A stretch of DNA of 64,000 nucleotides from CAYQJV01 sp964417925 (GTDB lineage Bacteria > Hydrothermota > Tepidihabitantia > B3-TA06 > CAYQJV01): contig CAYQJV010000003.1 in NCBI GenBank assembly GCA_964417925.1, forward strand, positions 17,205 through 81,204, read 5' to 3'. Each line of letters begins with the position of its first letter. Position 1 is the first letter of the stretch. The notes under the pieces were generated by a model that worked only from the letters and a program-made list of their open reading frames with translations, was not told the DNA's origin and ran no database searches. Below, piece by piece: positions 6,847-15,438 of the stretch. A program made the translations under genes and the position numbers.

Positions 6847-9689
6847 ATAAAAAAGGGATATTTTCTCTCTTCTACTTATGTGTTAAAGATAAACTTAAAA
6901 AAATTACTCCCTTTAAAAACACAATAAAAGTAAGGGACTGTCCCAATAGTTCCTTTTCCTTTTTTCTCTTAGCGGTTGAAAAATATCTTTCCTCTCCTGT
7001 GGTGTATTGTGGTAAGGAGGATGAGATAATCCTTATAGGAGAAGACCTAAGAGATATAGCCAGGGAAGTTTTTGTAGTGGGGGAGAGGGGTAAACTTTCG
7101 ATGGTCTCCTGGTTCATTACCAGAAATAAAGGTATACTTCTCTTAAACGAGGAACTGCTTGATGAGGGGATAAAGGTTGAAAAGCAAGGAGAGATATACT
7201 TGGAACCAGGAGTTAAAATGGAATTTGATTTTTTAATTCAATGGCTTTCAGAACATGGATACGAAAATGAAGATATTGTAACAGAGGAAAGAGAGTTTGC
7301 AGTAAGAGGTGGAATAGTAGATGTTTATCCTCCTTTATATAAAGCTCCTCTGAGGATTGAATTTGAAGGGGATGTTGTATCTTCCATAAGAAGTTTTGAC
7401 CCTGTTACTCAGAGGTCTTGTAAAAAAGAAAATTTTGCAGAAATTCCTGTTGTATGTGTAGAGAAGGGAGATAGAACTGTGAAGGAATATCTTGAAGATT
7501 TTATAAAAATAAAAAAAGCAGATGAGGGGGTTTCGCTTGAACTTTACAATCCAGGTGTATTTATGGGAGATTTTGAAGCTATTGGGAAGTTTGCAGAAAA
7601 GAATAACCTATCCCTTTACTTTGTGGTTTCAGCAGAGGGGGCATCAACATACATAAAGAAAAAAATACCATCAGCAAAGGTAGTTGAGGAATTTTTATCC
7701 GGTGGTTTTGTGGATTATATCCATAAATATGCGGTGATAACGGAAAAAGAACTCTTTGGGAGAACCAAGAAAAAAATACCAAAGGAGTTTAAAGGTTTAA
7801 CTAAGGATGCACTTTACATGTTAAGGGAGGGGGATTATGTGGTGCATATAGACTATGGGATAGGGATTTTCAAAGGAATAAAAAGAATAGATGGGAAAAA
7901 AGACTTCATTGAAATTCACTATGCTGAGGAGGATAAACTGTTCGTTCCTGTTGAGCATATAGGGTTTATAGATAAATACATAGGGGCTACAGATAAACCT
8001 CCCAAACTTACAAGACTTGGTACCACATCCTGGATAAACACAAAACAAAGGATAAGGAAAAAGATATGGGAGTATGCTGAGAATCTTTTAAAATTATATG
8101 CAAAAAGAAAAATTGTAAAAGGACATGCTTTTGGGGAGCACAAAGAAGAGGCTGAATTTCTTTCCCTTTCCTTCCCTTATGAAGAGACGGCAGATCAACT
8201 TAAGGCAATAAAGGATGTAGAAAAAGATATGGAAAAGGAAAACCCAATGGAAAGAATAGTATGTGGGGACGTAGGGTATGGAAAAACAGAGGTGGCGGTG
8301 AGGGCATCTGCAAAAGCAGTGCTTGATGGAAAGCAGGTATGCATACTGGTTCCCACAACGATTCTTGCATTGCAACATTACCGAACATTTTTATCAAGAC
8401 TTGCACCATTTCCATTTCGGATAGAGATGCTTTCAAGAATGGTGCCATCTAAGAAGAGGAGGGAAGTAATTTCAGGAATTGAGAGTGGAAAAGTAGATAT
8501 TGTGATAGGGACCCATGTCCTTCTTTCTGATAAAATAAAATTTAAAGATCTTGGGCTTTTAATAATAGATGAAGAGCATAGATTTGGAGTGAGACAGAAA
8601 GAAAGGATTAAGGAGTTAAAAGAAGATATAGATGTACTTTATCTCACAGCAACCCCAATTCCAAGAACCCTCTACATGGCTCTCTCAGGGTTGAGAGATA
8701 TTTCAATCATAACAACCCCTCCCCCTGGAAGAAAAGATGTATACACCGAGATTACTTCATGGAATGAAGAGATAATAAAAGAATGGGTTTACAGAGAAAA
8801 GGCAAGAGGAGGGCTTGTGTTGTTTATACACAACCGAATAGAAACATTGCCTCGGGTTAAAAAAAGGCTTGAACAGATCCTTCCAGGAATAAAAATAAGA
8901 ACTGCCCATGGTAGAATGCCTGAAAACGAACTTGCAGCAGTTTATGATGACTTCTGCAAAAAGAAGTTTGATATGCTTCTCTCTACTGCAATTGTGGAAG
9001 CAGGGATTGATATTCCTGATCTCAATACAATAATTGTTGATAGGGCTGATACTTTTGGTATCGCGGATCTACATCAGTTAAGAGGGAGAGTTGGAAGAGG
9101 TAACAAAAAAGCCTATGCCCTGTTTATAGTTCCCAAAAGATTAACCGAAGAGGCAAGGAAAAGGATAGCGACAATAAAGATATACTCCTATCTTGGTTCG
9201 GGTTTTCAGATTGCTTTAAGAGATATGGAGATAAGAGGAGCAGGAAACATTCTTGGAACAGAGCAGCACGGACATATTCAACAGATAGGTCTTTCTCTCT
9301 ATATGAAATTGCTGGAAGAAGCAGTAAAAATACTCAAGGGAGAAGAGATAAAGAAAGAACCACGACTTGATATAGGGATAAAGGCATTTATTCCTGAATC
9401 CTATGTCAAAAGTTCAGAAGATAGAATATCTCTTTACAAAAGGATGCTTTCTCTTGAGACACACAACGAAGTAGATGAAATAGAGGAAGAACTCAAGGAT
9501 AGGTTTGGTCCAATACCTGAAGAGGTGAAGAATATCTTAAAAATAGCAAGGTTAAAGATAGAGGCTAAGAAAAAAGGGATAGAAAAAATTTATTTTAAGA
9601 ATAACAGAATAAAAATCTTTACCCCCAAAAAAGTGATAGAAAAGGAAGGAAGTTTTGAATCTCTATTATCTCTTGTAAAGAACTTATAG
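6834..9689 (+). CDS. mfd: Transcription-repair coupling factor Mfd (short form)
   Basis: 951 aa against about 1,150 in E. coli. It removes RNA polymerase stalled at DNA damage and recruits UvrA. Order seen: UvrB-like N-terminal module (1-~320), RNA polymerase-interacting CarD-like domain from ~330 (EGDYVVHIDYGIGIFKGI), helicase with GDVGYGKTEVA near 477 and DEEH near 579, translocase motifs (STAIVEAGIDIPDLNT, QLRGRVGRG), and the C-terminal TRCF domain. The N-terminal region is shorter by roughly 150 residues. The start overlaps the acyltransferase by 13 nt. Its stop lies 7 nt from the opposing gene's stop. Confidence 0.96.
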   Translation: MDELNKKGIFSLFYLCVKDKLKKITPFKNTIKVRDCPNSSFSFFLLAVEKYLSSPVVYCGKEDEIILIGEDLRDIAREVFVVGERGKLSMVSWFITRNKGILLLNEELLDEGIKVEKQGEIYLEPGVKMEFDFLIQWLSEHGYENEDIVTEEREFAVRGGIVDVYPPLYKAPLRIEFEGDVVSSIRSFDPVTQRSCKKENFAEIPVVCVEKGDRTVKEYLEDFIKIKKADEGVSLELYNPGVFMGDFEAIGKFAEKNNLSLYFVVSAEGASTYIKKKIPSAKVVEEFLSGGFVDYIHKYAVITEKELFGRTKKKIPKEFKGLTKDALYMLREGDYVVHIDYGIGIFKGIKRIDGKKDFIEIHYAEEDKLFVPVEHIGFIDKYIGATDKPPKLTRLGTTSWINTKQRIRKKIWEYAENLLKLYAKRKIVKGHAFGEHKEEAEFLSLSFPYEETADQLKAIKDVEKDMEKENPMERIVCGDVGYGKTEVAVRASAKAVLDGKQVCILVPTTILALQHYRTFLSRLAPFPFRIEMLSRMVPSKKRREVISGIESGKVDIVIGTHVLLSDKIKFKDLGLLIIDEEHRFGVRQKERIKELKEDIDVLYLTATPIPRTLYMALSGLRDISIITTPPPGRKDVYTEITSWNEEIIKEWVYREKARGGLVLFIHNRIETLPRVKKRLEQILPGIKIRTAHGRMPENELAAVYDDFCKKKFDMLLSTAIVEAGIDIPDLNTIIVDRADTFGIADLHQLRGRVGRGNKKAYALFIVPKRLTEEARKRIATIKIYSYLGSGFQIALRDMEIRGAGNILGTEQHGHIQQIGLSLYMKLLEEAVKILKGEEIKKEPRLDIGIKAFIPESYVKSSEDRISLYKRMLSLETHNEVDEIEEELKDRFGPIPEEVKNILKIARLKIEAKKKGIEKIYFKNNRIKIFTPKKVIEKEGSFESLLSLVKNL

Positions 9690-9696
9690 GGTGCTT

Positions 9697-10959
9697 TTAA
9701 AAAATATATTTTCTGGGGTCTGTTATCCTTCCTTCAATGCATGATGCTGCAACTGTTGCAGGAGAGGCAAGGAATATCTCTGCTTCCTTTGCTCCCATTC
9801 TTCCTTTGAAATTTCTATTGGATGTGGAAATCACAACCTCTTCCTCTGCGAGAACCCCTTGATGGGCTCCAAGACATGGACCACAACCAGGATTTAAGAT
9901 AATAGCTCCTGCATCAACCAAGGTTTTTAAAATTCCTTGCTCCATCGCATCTTTGTACACCTCCCAAGATGCAGGTAGGATCAAAAGTCTAACATCAGAG
10001 TGAACCTTCTTGCCCTTAAGAATCTCTGCAGCAACCTTCAGGTCCTCAAGTCTTCCATTTGTGCATGTGCCTATAAGGCCTTGATTTATCTTTTTCCCTT
10101 CCCATTCCTTTACTGGATACACATTATCCACAGTATGGGGTACAGCAATTTGAGGTTCTAAGGATGATATATCAAACTCATATATATTTTCATACCTTGC
10201 ATCAGGATCCGGGAGGATTATTTCATAATCCTTTTGTGCTCTGTGTTTTATCCATTCAATGGTCTTTTCATCCGGTGCAATAAATGCATTCTTTGCTCCC
10301 ATTTCTGCTGCCATGTTGGAAAGGACCATTCTGGAAGAGATAGAAAACTCCTTCACTACATTTCCTGAAAACTCCACTGACTTATATGTTGCTCCATCTG
10401 ATTTTAACCTCCCTATGATATGGAGTATAACATCCTTTGCATAAACTCCAGAAGGTAATTTACCCTTTATCTCTATCTTTATACTTTCAGGAACTCTGAG
10501 CCATATCTCATCAATTGCCCAGAGTGCTGCAACTTCACTCCTTCCTATCCCTGCTGAAAATGCACCAAATGCTCCATAGGTGGTTGTATGAGAATCTGCT
10601 CCAAGGATCACAAGTCCAGGGAGTGCAAATCCTTTTTCAGATAGTACCTGATGGCATATTCCTCCTTGGCTATTTATGTCATAAAAGTTTTTTATACCGT
10701 TTTTCTTAACAAATTCTCTTATAATCTTGTGATTTCTTGCATAATCAATGGATGCAGGAGGAACTACATGGTCAAGCACAATAACAACCTTTGAAGGATC
10801 TTTAACCTTTTCTCCCCCCATCTTTGAAAATGTTAGAGAAATTGATGCAGTGTTGTCATGTGACATCACAAAATCAGGTGATATGTAAACAATATCACCT
10901 GATTTTACATCCTTTCCTGCCTTTTTTGAAAGTATCTTTTCTGCAAAAGTTTTGCCCAT
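9697..10959 (-). CDS. LeuC/homoaconitase-type aconitase-family dehydratase, large subunit
   Basis: 420 aa, the two-subunit (LeuC2/HacA-like) length. Cluster ligands are visible as Cys in LIGTCTNGR near residue 295 and two Cys in NPGCGPCLG near 355. ADSHTTTYGAFGAFSAGIG is the aconitase signature. The family isomerises isopropylmalate, homocitrate or methylcitrate-type acids. No small (LeuD) subunit is in the window. It is last in an operon behind a citryl-CoA lyase/citrate-synthase-like gene, so a citrate- or methylcitrate-like substrate is as plausible as isopropylmalate. The start follows the HD gene stop by 2 nt with AGGGGG as ribosome site. Confidence 0.85.
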   Translation of the reverse strand: MGKTFAEKILSKKAGKDVKSGDIVYISPDFVMSHDNTASISLTFSKMGGEKVKDPSKVVIVLDHVVPPASIDYARNHKIIREFVKKNGIKNFYDINSQGGICHQVLSEKGFALPGLVILGADSHTTTYGAFGAFSAGIGRSEVAALWAIDEIWLRVPESIKIEIKGKLPSGVYAKDVILHIIGRLKSDGATYKSVEFSGNVVKEFSISSRMVLSNMAAEMGAKNAFIAPDEKTIEWIKHRAQKDYEIILPDPDARYENIYEFDISSLEPQIAVPHTVDNVYPVKEWEGKKINQGLIGTCTNGRLEDLKVAAEILKGKKVHSDVRLLILPASWEVYKDAMEQGILKTLVDAGAIILNPGCGPCLGAHQGVLAEEEVVISTSNRNFKGRMGAKEAEIFLASPATVAASCIEGRITDPRKYIF

Positions 10960-10961
10960 TT

Positions 10962-11507
10962 TTACCCCCTGAAAGGTTCAAAGTTGACAAAATCAGCATG
11001 ATGAACTATTATTGCTTCAATTGTTCTTTTAACAAACTCTCCTTCTTTTGAATGAGAAGATATAATGTGAATAACCTGAGCAGGAAGCCCTACCTTATAG
11101 GCTATTCCAGCTCCTGAGATGGGATGTCTTATCATCTCCCCGTTTTTGCTTTTTTTATAACTGTGTTCGTTCTTTTCGTATTCAAGTAATTTCCCTACAT
11201 CATGTAATAAAGCTCCTGCGATAAGGTAGTCTCTGTTGATTTTTACTTTATCTTTATACATTTCTTCCAATACCTCTGCTATCTTTAATGCAGTCTTGGT
11301 AACAGCCTTTGTATGTTCTATCAAGCTGAAAGGAGCAGGTTTTATAAGAAGGGTAAATGGAATCTTTTCAAGCTCATCAGGGGTAAAACATGATTCCTCT
11401 ATTGCGATCTTCCAGCATTCTATTACTTTTTCTTTTAACTCATTATCCTTTATTTCTTCTATCTCTGGGAAAAGAGATTTTATTCTTTCCTTTAATTTAT
11501 TCATCAT
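10962..11507 (-). CDS. HD-domain phosphohydrolase
   Basis: 181 aa from ATG 11507 (or the adjacent ATG 11504). I prefer this to a longer frame start at 11540 because AGGAG lies 6-7 nt upstream. Seen: H in SLIEHTKAVTKTA, HD pair in AGALLHDVGKL, H in HPISGAGIA, IISSHS, and D in VHHADFVNFEPF. This full metal-ligand set predicts an active HD hydrolase acting on nucleotides or phosphate esters. The substrate is unknown. It overlaps the citryl-CoA lyase gene by 11 nt, so cotranslation with the two acid-metabolism genes is likely. Confidence 0.85.
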   Translation of the reverse strand: MMNKLKERIKSLFPEIEEIKDNELKEKVIECWKIAIEESCFTPDELEKIPFTLLIKPAPFSLIEHTKAVTKTALKIAEVLEEMYKDKVKINRDYLIAGALLHDVGKLLEYEKNEHSYKKSKNGEMIRHPISGAGIAYKVGLPAQVIHIISSHSKEGEFVKRTIEAIIVHHADFVNFEPFRG

Positions 11508-12270
11508 GTAGTTCTCCTGTGTATTTACAAGTTGTTGCATCTATCTTTCTCATGGGTTTTTGAGTTGTCTGTTCTTCATAAATATGAGCAACGAGTCCTG
11601 GAGTTCTTGCCATGATAAAAAATGCGTTACCTATTTCAGGTGGAAATCCAAGCTCACACAAAAGTGCTGCAATTGCTCCATCAACATTTACAGGAAGTTC
11701 CTTTCCTTTTAATTTTTTTATTGCATTCTTTATCAACAGAGCTATTTTCACATAATCTCCGTAAAATCCCTGTTCTTCTGCAATTTTAAATAGTTTTTGG
11801 GTTCTGGGATCGTTGGTATGGTATCTATGTCCAAAACCAAAAAGTTTTTCTTTTTTTTCAAGTTTTTCTTTTACGTACTCTTCTGTGGACTGCTCAAGAG
11901 ATTTCTGTTCCTGTTGGCTCTTTCTTTTTATATCAAGATAATGTTTCATTGCACCTTCAATTGCTCCTCCATGATAGTTGTAGATTGCAAGTATTCCAGC
12001 AGCAAGCGAGGAATGCAGAGGGTTGCCTGTAGATGCAACGGTCCTTGCTGTAATGGTTGATGGAGGAGTAACTCCATGGTCAATTGAGGATAAGAGGATT
12101 GCATCAAGAATTTTCCGAATTCTTTCATCAGGAAGCTTACCAGTAAGGACAAGATATATTCCATCAACAAAACCGATTTCTCCCATTAATTTATCTATTC
12201 GGTATCCTCTAACATATATTTTATTCGGTTCAACTTTTGTGATTTTCGTTTCCCAGTAATGTTCGTTCAT
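11497..12270 (-). CDS. Citryl-CoA lyase / short citrate-synthase-like protein
   Basis: 257 aa, much shorter than citrate synthase (~370-430) but the length of stand-alone citryl-CoA lyases. Catalytic residues are visible: His in SSIDHGVTPPST near residue 65, His in FGFGHRYHTNDPR near 148, Asp in NVDGAIAALLCELG near 205. The lyase splits citryl-CoA to oxaloacetate and acetyl-CoA in one version of the reductive TCA cycle; related short proteins are also annotated as citrate synthase. No citryl-CoA synthetase is in view, so direction and substrate are unresolved. The ribosome site is GAGGGGGG. Operon with HTH, HD and LeuC-like genes. Confidence 0.8.
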   Translation of the reverse strand: MNEHYWETKITKVEPNKIYVRGYRIDKLMGEIGFVDGIYLVLTGKLPDERIRKILDAILLSSIDHGVTPPSTITARTVASTGNPLHSSLAAGILAIYNYHGGAIEGAMKHYLDIKRKSQQEQKSLEQSTEEYVKEKLEKKEKLFGFGHRYHTNDPRTQKLFKIAEEQGFYGDYVKIALLIKNAIKKLKGKELPVNVDGAIAALLCELGFPPEIGNAFFIMARTPGLVAHIYEEQTTQKPMRKIDATTCKYTGELHDE

Positions 12271-12279
12271 TTTCCCCCC

Positions 12280-12894
12280 TCATTTTTCAAGGACTTTTCT
12301 TATTTCAGAGAGAAGATGACTTGGACTTTTTATTGGGGATTCAATATTTTCCAAGATCTCCTCTGCAGATTTTGTCTTTATTGTTAATCCCTTTAATCTT
12401 TCATAAAGTGTATTTTTATCCACGGGAAAGTCAACTCCTTTTATTCTCCTCAGCACTTCAACACTCCAAGTAATTCCGAGACTTTCAGAAGCCTGTTGAA
12501 ATGCGTGTATGAATACGGTTAAATTATCCCTTCCTTCTTTTATTTCTTTATAAGCAAGTTTTGCAAGCCCTCCTGCTGTGTGGGCTTTAATTGTTTTTTC
12601 CTGTAATTCTCCTTCTATTTTCTTCATTACAAGTTCTGGATCTGCTCTTAAGATATTCCTAACAGTCTGTCTTGTTAAACCAAGGAATTCTGCTATTTCA
12701 TCTTCTGTTTTGTAGGACTCCTCAGAAAGGACAATTGCATAGGATGCCTCCATTAAACTTGTTATCCAGGTAAGATTTCGTAGTTCAATCAACTTTCTTG
12801 GTCCTCCCAGTAATTCAAGGGCTTTTAAAAAAACTCTTATTGCAGTTGCATCTACATCAAACTCCCTTATTTCTTCAGGTTTGATTACCGGCAT
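12280..12894 (-). CDS. Helix-turn-helix putative regulator
   Basis: 204 aa. I place the start at ATG 12894 because GGAGGTGA lies 5 nt upstream; GTG 12900 is the other option. Near residues 65-85 the text EDEIAEFLGLTRQTVRNIL is a clear helix-turn-helix. The rest is helical, with HTAGGLAKLAY near 105. I do not recognise the family with certainty; similar small regulators occur in archaea. It is first in the citryl-CoA lyase operon, and its promoter shares a 25-bp inverted repeat with the divergent promoter, so autoregulation is a reasonable inference. Confidence 0.65.
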   Translation of the reverse strand: MPVIKPEEIREFDVDATAIRVFLKALELLGGPRKLIELRNLTWITSLMEASYAIVLSEESYKTEDEIAEFLGLTRQTVRNILRADPELVMKKIEGELQEKTIKAHTAGGLAKLAYKEIKEGRDNLTVFIHAFQQASESLGITWSVEVLRRIKGVDFPVDKNTLYERLKGLTIKTKSAEEILENIESPIKSPSHLLSEIRKVLEK

Positions 12895-12915
12895 CTTCAC
12901 CTCCGTTTTTAAGTT

Positions 12916-12943
12916 ATTATACTTTGCTGTATTCCTATGTCAA
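12916..12943 (-). promoter_or_regulatory. Consensus promoter of the HTH-citryl-CoA lyase operon
   Basis: Minus strand TTGACA (12943-12938), exactly 16 nt, TATAAT (12921-12916). Both boxes are perfect. The -10 ends 21 nt before the ATG, with GGAGGTGA in between. Confidence 0.85.
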
Positions 12944-12960
12944 TATTCTTATTTGACATA
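12936..12960. promoter_or_regulatory. Inverted repeat holding both divergent -35 boxes (possible operator)
   Basis: TATGTCAA (12936-12943), 9-nt spacer, TTGACATA (12953-12960): perfect 8-bp arms. Each arm contains the -35 box of one divergent promoter. A dimeric repressor, for instance the adjacent HTH protein, could shut both promoters at once. The symmetry may also arise simply because two TTGACATA promoters face each other. Confidence 0.5.
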
Positions 12961-12980
12961 ATACCTATGAGGGGTATAAT
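12953..12980 (+). promoter_or_regulatory. Consensus promoter of the 73-aa membrane protein
   Basis: TTGACA (12953-12958), 16 nt, TATAAT (12975-12980), both perfect. The predicted start is about 12987, giving a leader of only ~13 nt that still contains GGAGGAGGT. Confidence 0.85.
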
Positions 12981-12999
12981 CTTAAAAATAGGAGGAGGT

Positions 13000-13221
13000 A
13001 TGGAAAAACTCAAGAGATACGGATGGGTGTTTGTGGTAGTTATGTTGGGAGTTGCAGGTGGTTATGCAATAGCCAGAGCAGAATGGGATTCTTCGGGTTC
13101 CTCTTCCTCTGACAGTTATACCCTTAAAAGAATAGAGAATCATCTTGAAAATATATCTGAAGAATTGAAAGAACTTAACCGTATTCTCAGAGATATAAAA
13201 GATGAGATTAACAATAGATAA
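13000..13221 (+). CDS. Small single-pass membrane protein with coiled-coil tail
   Basis: 73 aa from ATG 13000, chosen because GGAGGAGGT immediately precedes it and the promoter -10 box lies upstream, whereas the longer frame from 12937 would start before the promoter. Residues 7-25 (YGWVFVVVMLGVAGGYAIA) are a membrane segment, followed by a Ser-rich linker (SSGSSSSDS) and an amphipathic helix with heptad pattern (residues 45-72). The topology suggests a membrane-anchored oligomer. I recognise no family. It is driven by a perfect promoter, so it should be well expressed. Confidence 0.7.
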   Translation: MEKLKRYGWVFVVVMLGVAGGYAIARAEWDSSGSSSSDSYTLKRIENHLENISEELKELNRILRDIKDEINNR

Positions 13222-13240
13222 GTTTTCAAATATAGAAAAA

Positions 13241-13268
13241 TTGACTTAACAATATAAAGGCATATAAT
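13241..13268 (+). promoter_or_regulatory. Promoter of nrdJ
   Basis: TTGACT (13241-13246), 16 nt, TATAAT (13263-13268). The leader before ATG 13298 is about 23 nt and carries AAAGGAGG. There is no room for a cobalamin riboswitch, although the enzyme is B12-dependent. Confidence 0.8.
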
Positions 13269-13297
13269 ATTTTATTCAGAAAGGAGGAATAAAAGGA

Positions 13298-15433
13298 ATG
13301 AAACACCCTGCAAAAATTAGAAAAAGAGATGGAAGGATAGTGGATTTTGACCAAGAAAAAATAACAAATGCGATATTTAAGGCTGCAAAGGCTGTAGGTG
13401 GTTCAAATTATGAACTTGCAAGGGAACTTTCTCGTAAAGTTGTTGAAATATTGAATGAAAAATATGGTGAAGATGGTATCCCCTCTGTTGAAGAGGTTCA
13501 AGATATCGTTGAAAAGGTTTTGATTGAAGAGGGTCATGCGAAGACTGCAAAGGCATATATTTTATACCGTAAGAAGAGGACAGAACTTAGAGAGGCAAAG
13601 CAGTTCTTTATAGGAGTTCCTGATGAACTTAAACTCTCTTTAAATGCTCTAAAGGTTCTTGAAAGGAGGTATTTGTTAAAGAATGAGAAGGGAGAAGTTA
13701 TAGAGACTCCTGCTCAACTATTCAGAAGGGTTGCAAGGCACATTGCTTCTGCTGATTTGAACTACGACCCAAATGCAGATGTTAAAAAACTGGAGGATGA
13801 GTTCTATGAGATGATGGTTAACTTTGAATTTCTCCCCAACTCTCCAACTCTAATGAATGCTGGAACAGAGCTTGGTCAACTTGCTGCATGCTTTGTTATT
13901 CCTGTGGAGGACTCTCTTGAGGCTATTTTTGAAGCAGTTAAGTATGCTGCTCTTATTCATAAAACAGGAGGAGGGACAGGATTTTCCTTTTCAAGATTAA
14001 GACCAAAAAATGATGTGGTTAAAACCACAGGGGGAATTGCTTCAGGTCCTGTATCCTTTATGAGGGTTTTTGATGTTGCAACCGATGTGATAAAACAAGG
14101 AGGGAGAAGAAGGGGAGCAAATATGGGGGTTCTGCGGGTTGACCATCCTGATATTTTAGAGTTTATAACTGCAAAGGAAAAGGAAGGGATGCTTACAAAC
14201 TTCAATATATCGGTTGCTGTTACCGATGAATTTATGCATGCAGTTGAAAAGGATGAGAACTATCCTTTGAGAAATCCAAGAACAGGGGAGGTGGTGCAGA
14301 AGATAAGAGCAAGAGATGTTTTTAATCTTATTGTGACAATGGCATGGAAAAATGGAGATCCGGGAATGATATTTATAGATAGAATAAATAGAGATAACCC
14401 TACCCCTGCTCTTGGAGAGATAGAGGCAACAAATCCATGTGGAGAACAACCTTTACTTCCCTATGAAGCATGTAATCTTGGTTCCATAAACCTGTCAAAA
14501 TTCGTAAATGGAGGAAAAATAGATTTTGAAAGGCTTGCAAAGGTTGTGCACAAGGCAGTGCACTTTCTTGATAATGTAATTGATAAAAGTAAGTATCCAT
14601 TAAAAAAGATTGAAGAAATGGTAAAAGGGAACAGGAAGATAGGTCTTGGAGTAATGGGATTTGCAGATATGCTTTTAAAACTTGGGATTCCTTATGATTC
14701 TGAACAGGCACTTGAGACAGCTGAAAAGGTTATGCGTTTTATTAAAGAACAGGCAGAAAAGGCGACGATTGAACTTGCAAAAAAGAGAGGTCCTTTTCCA
14801 AACTTTGATAAAAGCGTTTACAAACAAAGAGGAGAACCTGAGAGGAGAAATGCCACTTTAACTACCATTGCTCCGACAGGCTCTATAAGCATAATTGCCA
14901 ATACCTCTTCAGGAATAGAGCCTTTGTTTGCGGTTGTGTTTATAAGAAATGTAATGGAAGGTACAGAACTATTGGAGGTAAATCCAGTTTTTGAACAGAT
15001 TGCAAGAGAAAGGGGATTTTATTCTGAAAGGTTGATGAGGGAAATAGCAAGGACAGGTTCGGTTCAGAAGATTAAAGGAGTTCCAGGTGATGTAAAAAGG
15101 ATATTTGTGACGGCCCATGAGATTGCTCCTAAATGGCATGTTCTGATGCAGGCAGCGTTTCAACGCTATGTGGATAATGCAGTTTCAAAAACCGTTAATC
15201 TTCCATATCATGCTACTCCAATGGATGTAGCTGATGTGTTCTGGCTTGCTTACAGAACAGGATGTAAAGGAATAACTGTTTATAGGGATAGGAGTAAACC
15301 TACCCAGGTTCTTTATCGTGGAGAAGTGAAAAAGAAAGGTTCAGTGTATGATTCTTTTGCAGAATCCCTATCCGAGAAATATTTTTCGGTTGATTCAGAG
15401 TATGCAGGTGGATGTCCTACCTGCAGTCTTTAA
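13298..15433 (+). CDS. nrdJ: Adenosylcobalamin-dependent (class II) ribonucleotide reductase
   Basis: 711 aa. It reduces ribonucleotides to deoxyribonucleotides with a cobalamin-derived radical and needs no oxygen. Order seen: ATP-cone (residues ~1-90, IRKRDGRIVDFDQEKITNAIFKA), barrel with AACFVIPVEDSL (first redox Cys), HKTGGGTGFSFSRLRP, NPCGEQPLLPYEACNLGSINL near 380 (radical Cys), APTGSISIIANTSSGIEP, and a C-terminal CPTC redox pair (GGCPTCSL) for thioredoxin recycling. Strong SD 10 nt before ATG. The der gene follows 5 nt after the stop. Confidence 0.95.
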   Translation: MKHPAKIRKRDGRIVDFDQEKITNAIFKAAKAVGGSNYELARELSRKVVEILNEKYGEDGIPSVEEVQDIVEKVLIEEGHAKTAKAYILYRKKRTELREAKQFFIGVPDELKLSLNALKVLERRYLLKNEKGEVIETPAQLFRRVARHIASADLNYDPNADVKKLEDEFYEMMVNFEFLPNSPTLMNAGTELGQLAACFVIPVEDSLEAIFEAVKYAALIHKTGGGTGFSFSRLRPKNDVVKTTGGIASGPVSFMRVFDVATDVIKQGGRRRGANMGVLRVDHPDILEFITAKEKEGMLTNFNISVAVTDEFMHAVEKDENYPLRNPRTGEVVQKIRARDVFNLIVTMAWKNGDPGMIFIDRINRDNPTPALGEIEATNPCGEQPLLPYEACNLGSINLSKFVNGGKIDFERLAKVVHKAVHFLDNVIDKSKYPLKKIEEMVKGNRKIGLGVMGFADMLLKLGIPYDSEQALETAEKVMRFIKEQAEKATIELAKKRGPFPNFDKSVYKQRGEPERRNATLTTIAPTGSISIIANTSSGIEPLFAVVFIRNVMEGTELLEVNPVFEQIARERGFYSERLMREIARTGSVQKIKGVPGDVKRIFVTAHEIAPKWHVLMQAAFQRYVDNAVSKTVNLPYHATPMDVADVFWLAYRTGCKGITVYRDRSKPTQVLYRGEVKKKGSVYDSFAESLSEKYFSVDSEYAGGCPTCSL

Positions 15434-15438
15434 AAATA

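Noticed and set aside
10962..11540. Start of the HD gene at 11540
   Set aside because: It would extend 33 nt further into the previous gene; AGGAG directly upstream of ATG 11507 supports the shorter form.
13269..13297. Cobalamin riboswitch before B12-dependent nrdJ
   Set aside because: The leader is only about 20-30 nt; far too short for a cobalamin aptamer.
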